Shown: positions 47,601 to 58,789 of the stretch, in pieces
Position numbering within the stretch: position 1 is the stretch's first letter
Layout: the number at the start of each line of letters is the position of its first letter
Assembly: GCA_033065855.1 (NCBI GenBank)
Contig: JAVXUO010002216.1
Location: forward strand, 124,001 to 188,000
Direction: 5' to 3'
DNA length: 64,000 nucleotides
Source of the DNA: Escallonia rubra
Lineage: Eukaryota; Streptophyta; Magnoliopsida; Escalloniales; Escalloniaceae
The notes under the pieces: model-generated
Told to the model about the DNA's origin: nothing
Database searches by the model: none
The model's input: the letters and a program-made list of their open reading frames with translations, nothing else
Made by a program: the position numbers and the translations under genes

Positions 47601-47750
47601 ATGCTGTGTGTGGATTCAGCTGCTATTGAAACTGCACTTGTCTTGAAACCTTGTGAAGAGTGGAAGGGCCGCCAAGAGCTATCCACTGTGTCCTCAAGTT
47701 ATTGCAGTGGGCAGTTGGATCCTCGAAAGGTTCTTTACGGGTTGAGCTGA
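44639..47750 (+). CDS. Glucose-6-phosphate 1-epimerase-like protein (aldose 1-epimerase family)
   Basis: Eight exons join in phase to 302 residues: 44639-44704, 45162-45236, 46099-46155, 46246-46403, 46522-46653, 47035-47137, 47354-47453 and 47533-47750. The family interconverts alpha and beta anomers of glucose 6-phosphate in the cytosol. Signature blocks are HGGQVVSWKN, GGIPICFPQFANFG, EQHGFARN (His76) and DAVWNPWDKKAKALPD. It ends with YCSGQLDPRKVLYGLS, normal for plant members. At the block where other members read YHTYF, this protein reads LRNYF, placing Arg154 where a His is often found. The short N-terminus shows no transit peptide. Confidence 0.93.
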
Positions 47751-48354
47751 TAACGTCCTTGGAGTCAATCAAGGTTCCCCAGTAACTTATAGCAGTTGTT
47801 TTGTTTTATGTATGATATACATGCATCTGCTCGTAGGAATACAAAAGATTACCCTTGTTTTTATGCTTAGAATTCTTACTCAAAATGTTCTATGTGAAAA
47901 ACAAGCTCTTTGTAATATATCTAACTGTATCATTTCAGAGTCGTTGGCAAGAACATTTTTCTCTTGCCCTTCTGTAGTTTTTAGTAATGCCCTATCGGTG
48001 GCAAACACGACTTGATCCGAATGACAAGAATACATGCATCCATTTGTCTTTATAATTGTGAGGAATGCTTGGTACTACGATTTGGATGATTCTTATTTCT
48101 GGTGTCTATGTTACACGTCTGTAGCGCCTTTGTAGGTTTCACACCTTATATGCTTGTAATACCTCTTACGATAAAACAGAGATCTGCACAAGCAAGTTCC
48201 ACAAAATATGAGAGTAGCATTGACCTATTTCCCTATATGGAAACAATCACTTTCTCAGCATTTTCTCCTTATTGAACAATGAACATTGTACTGCCGTACA
48301 ACCTAGAATTCATTTTTATTTATTGCAAAAGTAGAAAGCCTAAAACATCCTCTA
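47751..48354. other. Convergent 3' ends of the epimerase and CHI-fold genes
   Basis: Six hundred bases between two converging stop codons. It is AT-rich and probably consists of the two 3' UTRs. No further gene is seen. Confidence 0.5.
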
Positions 48355-49636
48355 TCAGAAGAGAGAAAGCAGGGACATTCCAAATTTTTCCTTGGCTTCC
48401 TTGTCAAATGGATCATCTCCCAGATACATGTGGATATAGGCCCTGCACAGTAGCTCGCTCTCAACGCTGCTTACAACCTCACCCTTTACTGCAGTCAAGA
48501 ACAACCAGGTTTTGTGAAATTTATGTACTTCCAAATACATGTTATAGTATATGACATTCCACTTGTATATCCTTTACCTCTTGTTTGGAGAATGTACCCT
48601 GGAAGGCGAGAGATCTCAATTACAGAACCAGTTGTCAGCTTTATGTCATCTGATGCTTCGCCCATGATCCTTCATCAGCAAACTCGAGGAGTTAAACTCG
48701 AAGATAGATCTCTATTTCTATTAACTAGGAATGTGGTTGAGATGACCTGGGAGGTATATAAACTTACTTCTTTGCGAGCTCTTCGTTCTTTCCGCCAGTG
48801 AGTTTCTTGATGGATGCTCCTAGCCCTTCGTCAAAGTTCTTCCTTACCATGCTCATTGTGAGGCTGGAAAACACAATGACCAATTGCACCATCATTCCCA
48901 AATCACTGTCAATTACCATTTGATACATTTCCTTCGTAGATTTTGCTGGGGCTTTTTCAAATTTTGACGTCAAAAGATCTTTCAGTCTTTGGTTATCTGC
49001 ATATATCCCTGCAATTGAAGAATGATATGCTCTTATAATTTACAAGGCCTATTTCTCTCGATATGAATTTATATGTGTTGGACTTCAGATGCAGAACATG
49101 TTTAATTACTTGTTAGATGATGCATTTTACAGTTCTTGTTAATATGTTAGGTCCTTCTTCTGTTGTGCATGATGCAATTTTACAACTATGGTATGAGAAA
49201 ACTCTCTAAGCTAAATTCATGTTATATTTTGTGATATTCTGTGAACATGTAGCTCATATAGTTGAAGCAAGTGGATTGTTGATGGAATCTTACCGAAGCC
49301 ATAGATTTTGATCCCCAGGCCAAGCATGCTCTTCTTCCTCAAGCCAACAGCTTTTAACTGCTTCCCATCATCCAACCTAATGGGAAAGGATACCCCCGTC
49401 TTGGGTTCAACCTGGACCGGCACTTCCTCTTTCTCTGCTTCTCCGTGGGGTTCCTTCCCATCTATTGCCTTTCTTTCTTGAACTTTCTTGTTCTCTTGCT
49501 CCTCTTGTGCAGCCTTTGTCTGTGTCTCGCCACTGGAAACATCATGTTCCTTCCCATTCAACTTCTCCTCTTTTGGCGGGGAGTCAATGTCAACCATTTG
49601 TGTCTTTGCAATGACATCCTCGACAATGGTTGGCAT
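48355..49636 (-). CDS. Chalcone-isomerase-fold protein, fatty-acid-binding (FAP)-like
   Basis: Four exons on the minus strand (49636-49294, 49008-48768, 48669-48578, 48488-48355) join in phase to 269 residues. Residues 1-78 are hydrophilic and rich in Lys, Glu and Gln, with no clear transit peptide. The CHI fold follows: GVSFPIRLDDGKQLKAVGLR, GIKIYGFGIYAD, TMSMVRKNFDEGLG, GSVIEISRLPGY and ELLCRAYIHMYLGDDPFD. Arg100 fits the conserved arginine that holds a carboxylate in both CHI and FAP proteins. The Thr and Tyr used by true chalcone isomerases appear replaced (Tyr112, Met166 by my alignment). A role in fatty acid binding rather than flavonoid synthesis is therefore more likely. Cytosolic or plastid location is open. 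Confidence 0.9.
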
Positions 49637-50560
49637 TCTTCAAGATTGGATTGTGATGTAGAAATGAGGGTGTGTGAGGAGTGTTGATGCTTACGCAGGG
49701 ATGCAGGGGGCGGCTTTATATTGGGAGAAACAGGCGTTTAGGTAGTTGAGAATCATCAATTTTGCATTGCTAAGGTGGTGGATCTTTGTGTCCTACCTCG
49801 GTTTGAGCCTTATTGGATAAGGGGAGGAAATTTAAAGCTGGGCATCAGGTAGTATTGCTAAATCTTAAATGTCTATATGGTGGCTAATCTAGAGATATTG
49901 TGAAATTCTCGCATCCCTAGGGACTTGCATTTATGGTGATATCAAAGGACTAGTTATATCAGGTGACTATCAAATTTGATGACATGCAAGTCTGTGTATT
50001 GCATCATTTGATCTAATGTTTGTAGTATCATGCGGATGTTCATTGGCAGTGAAGGAAGGTTTTACAGATACTGTTGTTGTGACCTTTGGCTATAAAGGAA
50101 ATGGAATAGGAAAGGAGAAATGAAAAGTTATGGTTAGCGAAGAAGTACGAGAGTTGTGGAAAATTGAGCCGAGCAGCAACGGTGCAAAATGAAGCATGTG
50201 ATAGTTGAATGGAAACCTTTGCTGCCCCATAGTGAACATTGCTCATCGGCATTACCGCTGTCGCTGCCTCCGTCACGCATTTGAATGCTTTACTTTCAAA
50301 CCTCCACATTTTGATGCTTTCCTTCAACAGCTATTGCAGATCCGTTAGACCCTCACGGAATGGCAGTTTTTGATTTGCATTGTAGGCTTCTGGAACCGAT
50401 TGTGTGATGGTGCGTGCTCCTTCGCAATCCCGGAGCTAGGGTTAAAAGGGCGGTTAAAATTTTAATATTAGCGTATCACTTTTAGAAAAAGTGGTCGATA
50501 TATATTTAAATTCGATATTTTCGAATTTTAGTTACATAGTATTAGTAAAATGTCGGTACG
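49637..50560. other. Intergenic DNA upstream of the CHI-fold gene
   Basis: About 900 bases with no supported gene. A 95-codon minus-strand frame at 50040-50327 has no recognisable domain. Confidence 0.35.
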
Positions 50561-50564
50561 TTCG

Positions 50565-50830
50565 GAGTACTCCAGCAAAAGAACTCATTGCGGGATAGAC
50601 GCCTCACCCTATCTCCGCTGGTCAACATCGAGTGTTCCAGCATGAGGACTTCCCTCCCGCCAGATAAGCGACTCTTCCAGAAAACTACTTCGGCTCTTCG
50701 GGACATTACCTCAGCGTGCCGGGTAGACGATTCTTTTAGGACACTATCTTAGCGCGCTCCGAGTGCTCCGGCACAAGGCCTCACTTGCGAGATAGACAGC
50801 TCTTCCGGGACACTATCTCTACAATAGTGT
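50565..50830. repeat. ~65-bp diverged tandem repeat
   Basis: About four GC-richer units start near 50565, 50630, 50695 and 50761. They share GAGTxxTCCxGCA, CxxGATAGACxxCTC and TTCCGGGACACTATCT words. The surrounding DNA is AT-rich, so the block stands out in composition. The family was not recognised. Confidence 0.65.
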
Positions 50831-51255
50831 CTTCATGACTAGTCTGTTTTTGCTCCGGCAGTAGGGGCTCTTTATCGGCACCCTTAAAGGCCATGACCCC
50901 GGGGTCACTCCAAGATTGGTATAGGTAGGTCTCCGGAGGGCATGGGCCTAGGCATTAGACTAGTGACTGCGTCGTGTATTCACCCCGTGCTTTCACCTTC
51001 GTAGCACTGTCACTCTTGTGAACCCACTTCCTTGACATTAGAGGATTATGATACGTATTCATCGGTCGAAATTTCTTAGATTCTTTGTGCATGTTCTACT
51101 TGCAATCTAGATTAAAGCTTCCAATAACCGACCTATGGGTCAGTAAGTTCAACCCCCAAGTCTCAAGATCAAAGTTATCTTTTATGCGAATGAAAATATC
51201 CCAATTCAAAATTAATTGACAATGATAGGAGAGTCTCTCAAGGTATAATAGACTA

Positions 51256-51450
51256 TTAGTTACTATTAACCCATGTGAGAACCATATTCTTAACGACGTC
51301 ATCCCCTGGTGGCCCATGACATATGATGCCATCCACCACCAGGGATTTAGGCTCTGATCGAGGTACATACATGTCTGGACCTGTTACCCAACCCAGCCTT
51401 GGATTAGCTGTAGCGAATTTATAGACATGGTTTAAAGAGTAATCAATCAT
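51256..51450 (-). pseudogene. Decayed Kelch fragment related to the Kelch-GRF family
   Basis: On the minus strand it reads LNHVYKFATANPRLGWVTGP, then DMYVPRSEPKSLVVDG. This aligns with LNHVYTFDTADPSRGWVRGP and DMQVARALPNALVMDG of Kelch-GRF copy 1, about 42 kb away. Upstream in the reading direction are an ATGGCGGCGACG start-like word (about 51590) and several stops; downstream similarity fades by 51256. No GRF exon was found nearby. It is an old, isolated partial copy. Confidence 0.72.
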
Positions 51451-52133
51451 CAAGGGCTGGCTGGGAGTAGCCACTCAAAAGCGTACATCACAGGGTGGGT
51501 TCAGGCTATCACTGTAAAAATGTCTGATACATCGTTGGTTTTAAAGAAGGGGACTAGAACTTTTCGGACTGGGGGTGATCTTCGTCGCCGCCATCACTCT
51601 CGTCTCTCCCTGTTCATGCCGATCGTGTAACGGTGCATTGGACGTTAATTAACACGAAAATATACAGTTGTTTTACTATATTGTCCTGCTGAAAGCATTT
51701 GCCGCCATGGTAGTTTAGTGCCAAAACCAGGTTTCGAAAAACTGGTTAGGAAGCAAACATGTATGTTGCTATTTTTGTGAAAAAAGTTTTCTATAACACC
51801 GAAACAATTATGTTTGGGATTGGTTGTGAGATGCTCAAAACGAATCAAATCACGTTGTTCAATATTTAACAAAATCACAAAACTGATTAAATCAGCTCTT
51901 AAAAGCTAAAAATACGATCAAGTAATAATTCAAGAAAAAGGAGAATTGATAACAAATAGATTTTCTATAATCATTTTTGACCAAGTAAGATATTGACCAA
52001 GTGAGAATACGATTTGTCATGTTTACCGCCTTTTAATGAACTTTATAGTCACTTTTGACCCATTGAAACCGATTTTGGTATTCTATTCAGACATCATCTA
52101 TGATCTTAGCTGAATTAGCTCAAAATAACTAAG

Positions 52134-52250
52134 GTTCTGTTTGACAACACTTTCAGTTCTGATTTTCTGTTTTCAAAAAAATAAAAACTAAAACAGTTTA
52201 ATTTTTTTTTTTTTTACAAAAATTGGTGGGTGCTTGATAACCCAAACTTT
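52134..52250. mobile_element. Fragment related to the 24258-24730 MITE
   Basis: TAAGGTTCTGTTTGACAACA at 52131 matches the left end of the PIF/Harbinger-like MITE at 24258. The following TTTACAAAAATTGGTGGGTG...GATAACCCA block matches its interior near 24342-24371. No right end was found. Confidence 0.6.
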
Positions 52251-52591
52251 TGAGAAGTGATTACGATCGAATCTAAAATTTGTTTATGGAAATAAATCCC
52301 GCTCATATTATCAAACCAAAAAATGAAAAACAAAACAAAACACAAAAAGGTAAGTCCAAACGAGCTGGGCCCAGCTCCTGAAGGGACCTGGGCCCTTTTG
52401 TTCTAAGGACGTGCTGATCTGAACCTAATAAGGCCTTGGGCCAAAATGTTTAACAATAAACCGACCCGGACTAATCAATTGAATTAGCCCAATAGAGATT
52501 TCAGTTCGCCTCCTGCCCTAATTTCTCAGCTTCGCCCAAAGGATTTGGATTGTGTGTGTGTGTCTCTGTGTGAGAGAGAAAGAGCGGCACG

Positions 52592-55500
52592 ATGGAGGAA
52601 GAGCGACGGAGCAATAAACGGAAAAGGGGCAGAAGGAGCCGTCACAAAGTTGGCAGCACCGAAAAACCTGTCGATTCTGCTTCTTGTGCTAATAATCCTA
52701 CAAGAAATTCGTCCAAGTCTTCCTCTTTTCTCGACAAGGTAATACACACACGAAGTTACACACATATGTACTTTAAAGTACTGCCTCCGTTCCATTGTAC
52801 AGTATTTAACGTCTGACTCCTTGCGAATTTCGATGATGTGTTTGGTACATGTAAATAGTGACTGTTATTTTTGACCTAGTTAGACTTTTCAAATGGGACT
52901 TATTTAATCTGTGCTTATCATTTTTAGTTCAATTTGATGGTCACGTGGTAATATGTATCTTTGAAATTCGCAAAAAGTAATGGGGAAAAATAAATGCAGC
53001 GGAGGTAGTGGATCATGGAGTGATCATTTGTTAACTGGATGTTTTTGCAGATGAAGGCAAGGTTAGCGGGAGGACATTTTCGTATGATTAATGAGAAGCT
53101 ATATACCTGCTCGTACGTCTCTATATGCACTTAAATCCCTAGTCAATTTTCTTATTACCATGGAATTTGATACCTTTTAGTGCTATATTTTTCGTTCTGA
53201 AAAACTTTTTTTTTTTCCAAACATTCAACTTTTGGCTCGGTAGAATTTCCATATTAGAGAATTTTGCTCGAACTAGGGTTACTGTCAGATTGCCCAGGTT
53301 TTTAAGAGTCTGATATTTTACTGAGCCTGTTTTGCAGCGGAAATGAGGCGCTTAATTATTTTAAAGAAGATCCGGCTTTATTTAACATGGTAAGATTTCT
53401 TTCACGCTAAAATTATTTCTTATCATTTTTCTTTTTCTGCTAACTTGTCAAAAACAAATTTTCTTGCTGCATTTGTATGGAATTAGAATGCAATGAATAG
53501 AGTACAACAAATAGAGGAGAACGTAACATTGTAGGCATGACAAATATGGACATTGCACATGCTTTTTGACTTTGAGAGTACATTTTTTACTTACAAAACC
53601 AGGCCTTCATCTGCAGCCAATCCCAAATACTTAGACATAGTTACACAACTGGATTTAATTTTGGAATAGTTAGTAAAGGCAGATTATGGTTGGGGCAGAA
53701 TCTAGTAGATTGGTAGGGGCTCTGAACAGTTGGCGTGTTTAGTTTAGGTTCTTTCGTGCATAACTGAGTGAGTATTATTCCCCTACTTAAGAGTTTGTAC
53801 GTCTCACAGGTTTAACAAAAGCTTAGCATTCCCAAAAGAGAGAAAAAGACTTCAATAACGCGAATTTTTACCGGTCCTATGTACTTTTAACTTTGAGAAA
53901 TCCTGGTGTCCTCAAGGTTTAGTGGTTTACGCTTTTTTGTTGCTTTGGGCCGTTAACATCCTTTTATAAGTTTAAATCCCTAATTACCCCGCGCTCTCTA
54001 CCAATCCTTACCACCTAGTCCACTGATGATGCTGCCTTTTTGACTGGTCACTGTAGGTAACCTTAAGAACAGAAGTACAATTTCTGTGTGACTTTACTTG
54101 AATCTGAATCTTCGACCATTTAATCATGGCCTTGGGATCATACTAAACTGCTGTCAGGATGTCAGTATCAAGAATATAGTGGACAACCAAAAAGTGATTG
54201 GTGTTTATGTTCCTCTGTTTCTCCTCTATGAAACTATCATTTTCTTTTCTTTTTTTTGGCACTTGATATATAGGCTGTTTAATGGAACTGAAGTCTTTCC
54301 GATTTCACTTACAGGTTGTAGCATGTAGGGTAACCTCGATTTAGTCTATTAATTCTGTTTCTGGTGCATGTTTCTCGGCTTTTCTTTTCCCTCTGTGTAA
54401 AGGAGCTGTACTAGATTTTACTGTTGCATATGTGTAGTTTAACAGAGGTTCACTTACCTGTCCAGTATCATGCAGGATATCAAGAGCAAATTTCGCATTG
54501 GCCTGAACAGCCTGTTAATATTATAATTAAATGGCTTAAGGATCACAGTCCTTCTTTAGTTGTAGCTGATTTTGGCTGTGGTGAGAACATGCTAACTTCT
54601 AACTGATTATATAATACTCGCAGTGTTATATCGTTAGACTTGGTTAATAGCTTTTGGCTTTTAATGTTGCTGTATTACATTGTATTGCAGGGGATGCACG
54701 CCTAGCAAGAAGCGTGAAGAATAAAGTTTTCTCTTTTGATCTTGTTTCAAGTGATCCTTCAGTAACTGCTTGCGATATGTCAAATGTACGTGTTTTATGC
54801 GATCCTTTATTAAGGTTTTGCAACTATAACTGTGATTGGCAATACCTTTTTTTTTCAGTTGTCCTGTAATTTACAATTCAGAGCGTCACAAGTATAGTAA
54901 CTTATAGGTTTCGGCTTGGAAGTGGAGTGGGTGGAATGTTCGAAAGTGAGGTTCCGTCGCGGGAGCGTCACTAGTTTTTCGTTTTTTTCTTTTTCTTTTT
55001 TTGGTGCAAAGGAAAGAAGAGATACAAAGTTACTTGGTGTCACTATTAGTTGAGAATGTTGCAACTAAAGTTTTACAACTTTTTTAGTCTATACAAGACC
55101 TCTGGCACATCCTCTCTCTTAATCAGTTTCCTGGTCCTCCTGAATCCTGATCCTACCCTAACTAATAGTTAAATGCATGTTATCTTAATTGCAGACACCG
55201 CTGGACTCCTCATCTATTGATGTTGCTGTCTTCTGCCTTTCTTTGATGGGGACTAGCTTCCCTAGTTACCTTCAGGAAGCACACAGAGTTCTTAAGCCAT
55301 GGTATCCACATAATTTTGGACAAAGCTTGTAAACTGTGTAGTTATTATTGCATTTCTCTCAAGGTTATGTCTGCGCAGTGGCCAGCTTCTGATAGCAGAA
55401 GTGAAAAGCAGATTTGATCCTAATACAGGAGGTGCAGACCCAAATACCTTTGCAAAAGCCATCTGTGAACTAGGATTTACCTCAGTATCAAAGGTATATA

Positions 55501-55780
55501 ATTCCTGTTCCTGTTATCTATATCCTTTAAGTTCATTCTCCATTATTCCATGCCAAGTGATATATTCGTGTGCAGGACTTCTCAAATAAAATGTTTATAT
55601 TGCTATATTTCAAGAAAAAGGTGAGGTCCTCTGCTTTATGAGAACTACATCTCTCAGCTCAAGTATATGGTGAGATGCTCATCGAATAGTTCTTCCTTAT
55701 TTGACTTGCAGGAGAAGCAAAATTCAAATAAGGGAATCGCGTGGCCTGAGCTGAAGCCCTGTTTGTACAAGCGACGCTGA
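52592..55780 (+). CDS. RRP8: Ribosomal RNA-processing protein 8, SAM-dependent methyltransferase
   Basis: Nine exons join in phase to 268 residues: 52592-52738, 53051-53112, 53338-53389, 54466-54580, 54691-54785, 55195-55301, 55379-55493, 55576-55620 and 55712-55780. RRP8 methylates an adenine (m1A) of the large-subunit rRNA in the nucleolus and is needed for pre-rRNA processing. The N-terminus is strongly basic ([17 protein letters not shown]), fitting nucleolar targeting. The family block [14 protein letters not shown] precedes the SAM-binding motif [13 protein letters not shown] (about 119-131). Then come [12 protein letters not shown], a family signature, and [20 protein letters not shown]. 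The protein is shorter than the yeast form through a shorter head; the catalytic part looks complete. Confidence 0.94.
52779..53010. mobile_element. Stowaway/mariner-like MITE in RRP8 intron 1
   Basis: The left end CTGCCTCCGTTCC follows a TA at 52779-52780. The right end (CAGCGGAGGTAG, to 53008) is its imperfect reverse complement. Length is about 230 bp. It fills most of RRP8 intron 1 and stops about 40 bases before the acceptor. Confidence 0.65.
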
Positions 55781-58700
55781 TCTTGTAAATAGTCTTGGCT
55801 CAATATCTGCTCAATGTTGTTTCAACTTACAAAATTAACCCTTTTTCAGTGGTTGGAATCAGAAAGATTGCCCCCTATATTTCCTCTCCAAGTCGTTTGG
55901 CAGCTCCATTATCTTCCTAATTACATTTTCGACTAAAGAAAGTGAACTTAGCCACAAACCACTTCCAGATCGAAGACCAGGAAAAACAAAAATCTGGAAA
56001 CAGAGAATATTTGAACAATATCAAGAATATTATGCAATTAGAATTAATGCTGAAATTGCACCATTTCACTGAATTATGCTAATAGCATGATTAAAAACTT
56101 GTAAATTTAGTTTGCTAATTAGCTATATTATCTGGTGGAAAGATGTTCGCACTTGGCATTATAGTGCTGGTTAATTTAGCGTACAAGGAATGTAATAGCT
56201 TTTGCGCATAAATACAGTTCTCTCATGTTTCTTCAAATGTTTACCTTATCAAGCATTACTTGCTTAATAAAGCTGTGAATTTTGACTCGTACTCTTAAGA
56301 TCGTTTGGAGAGAGGATAGTATCCGTTGATACGCAAGCTAGCCCGAGCATTTCCCTTGGCGGGCGTTCAAATCGAGAGAAAAGAAAAAAAATGGAAACGC
56401 CAAATGGTAGGCGCTTTCGAAACTATTCTACTACTGACTTACCTAGCATTTCTCAGAGTGATTTAGTTATTGCCATCTCCATTGAGCCTATGCCCATAGA
56501 ATTGGGAGCCCCGAAAAGCTCCTTTTGGGAGTAAGGAAGACAAATAAAAAACCACACTCATGTCTGAAAAACAGCTCTTGCATGCAGGTGATCTTGCTCT
56601 GGCTCTTGCTGGGGAAGGCTACAACAGTATGCTGACTTTAAATTTAATGGATCTTAACACCAACCAAATAAGAGTTGACCCTGAAGAGGATTCCAAAATT
56701 TATACTACAATGGCAATACTTTATTTGTTCTTATCCAGTAAAACTCTTTATTATGAACAAAAAAGGGCAAAAACAATAACTAACAAGTTCTCTCTTCCAA
56801 CACGTGAGTTGGACTTAGACCAGGCAACACCAAAGCCAAATGATCTCGAGCCCACTGCACAATAGGAAACTCAAAGTAAATGAATTTGGTCCGAGGAATT
56901 TTGCAAATTCAACCCCGGACTTTGGGATTTGCAATGACGGTGCACACCATTCTCGATTCCTGACCGTTGGATCACCAAACCTTGACCAAACATACGTTGA
57001 AAAATAATTAGTGGAGATTAGACTTAGCAAAATATGGTCAGCACCAGACCGCCAACCCCAACCCACCGACTAAGGCCTCAACCAATTCCAAGCCAAGAAA
57101 GAGTCTGATGGGGTCACAAGGGAGCAGACATGAGGACTTTCATGGGATTGAGACTTTTTTGGACAGTGAGGTTTTGTAGTAGTAGGACAAAGACAAACTA
57201 CAGAAGAGGAGGAGGAGGGGAGGAGAAATTATTGCAGCAAAAGTCATGTCAATATGTAGATGAGGCTCACGCAGCACCCTGCACCTGAGCCACCGACATG
57301 GCTGCAAGCACCCTTCCTTTCCTCCGTCCCCAACCGCAAATCCCATCCTTTCTTTGTCTCTGACCTCATTTTTGTCCGACAGGTTCTTGTTCAATTATTG
57401 CAGAGCCCACATCCTCGCTTTCGTACGCGTATGCGTAAATTGGTGCGTTTTTTGTTACAACTTTCTGGAATATTTTGTCGTGTGGCAAGGGAAAATGACT
57501 TGCTCATTTTTGTGTCGACCCACTTTGTTATCGCTAAATGGTTTACAATTGTACCAAAAAGATTTTAGTGACGTGAGGATAAAAAACATACAAACGTGAA
57601 AAGATAGCACTTCACTAACTCTTTTCTATTGTCTCTCGGTGTCTAGTTAATTAGGTTGTTTGGTAAAAGAAAAACTCCCATGAAGGCATGAGTTCGTAGA
57701 AACACTACTGTCTCTCGAAAGACTCACGCTTAGACGTGATTCAAAAAAATCTTAGCACATGCAAACAGTGTACAAAAGGAATAAAACATAGCATATCCAT
57801 CTCTGCCTTGCGAAATCAAACGGAGGGATAAGTCGCTTTCGGTGGAACCAAGAATTACTCAAACTATCGTGTGAGAGGGGCAAAGGAAAATAGAGTTTTC
57901 CATACATACCACCATATGCCTAAATCCAAAAACCAGACTGAGAAAAAAAGATGAAACAAAATAGTCAATACGGAACACAAAGCTTAATCCCACTGCCAAA
58001 TCTTCTGCGGTACTTGTGCTGCTAGCCAAAACATCCACTCTTCCATGTCCATTTTCCATGTGCATGTGCATGTTTGGAATAATTTTATCTTCACTGCTTG
58101 TAATAATAGAATATATGTTATGCATAAATCAACCCCATCTTTTTCAATGGCATCTTGTTTTGTACCCCTTATATCCCTCTATGTCCCCACACTTCCCTTC
58201 TACACATAAATTTTCTTTCCCTGCTGGAGTATTTTAATGGGCATATAATGGACCTCGCTCTTCTCTGACACAGACCCGATTCATTCCGCGGCTCTATCTC
58301 TCTGCAGATCAAACAGCAGAACCGGAACAGAGTACCGTGAGTACGCGTAGACAAAAGCTTATATTAAACCCAAACCCAACTACCCAAAACACACCCTTCT
58401 CAATATATTCACCTGTTAAGCACAACTCTGCTTTCAAGTCTTTGTTCTGCTTTCTTTAGTGCTGTCTTTTATTTCCAAGAAACCATTGATCTGCCCCGTT
58501 TCTTGAACAGAGCTGGGTGGGTTCTTGTTTTCTATGTACTGTGTTGTTCATTTAAATTCTGGGATTTTTGTTTGTGGGTGTCTCAAAAACATGCGGGGTT
58601 CTACTCTCTTGTCTCCCAAACAAATTAAGGCATCTGGTTTAAATTCTTTTGATCTCAGAGAGTCAGAGGGTGATCTTTTTGGGGTATGGGTTTCTGCCAT

Positions 58701-58789
58701 GCAAGGGTCTACTTTAGTTGTATAAGGGTATTTGATTTTGGTAGTAAGTAGGTGTCTTCATTCGCTTATAGATTTGTGGGGGTGGAAAT
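55781..58789. other. Intergenic DNA between RRP8 and the Raf-like kinase
   Basis: Three kilobases with no supported gene. A 101-codon frame at 56560-56865 has no recognisable domain and no splice support. A TATA-like GCATATAATGG at 58241-58251 with a CT-rich start region after it could be the kinase promoter. The part 58440-58789 is probably 5' UTR, possibly with an intron. Confidence 0.4.

Noticed and set aside
56560..56865. 101-codon open frame between RRP8 and the Raf-like kinase
   Set aside because: No domain, no splice sites giving a longer protein, ordinary intergenic composition.
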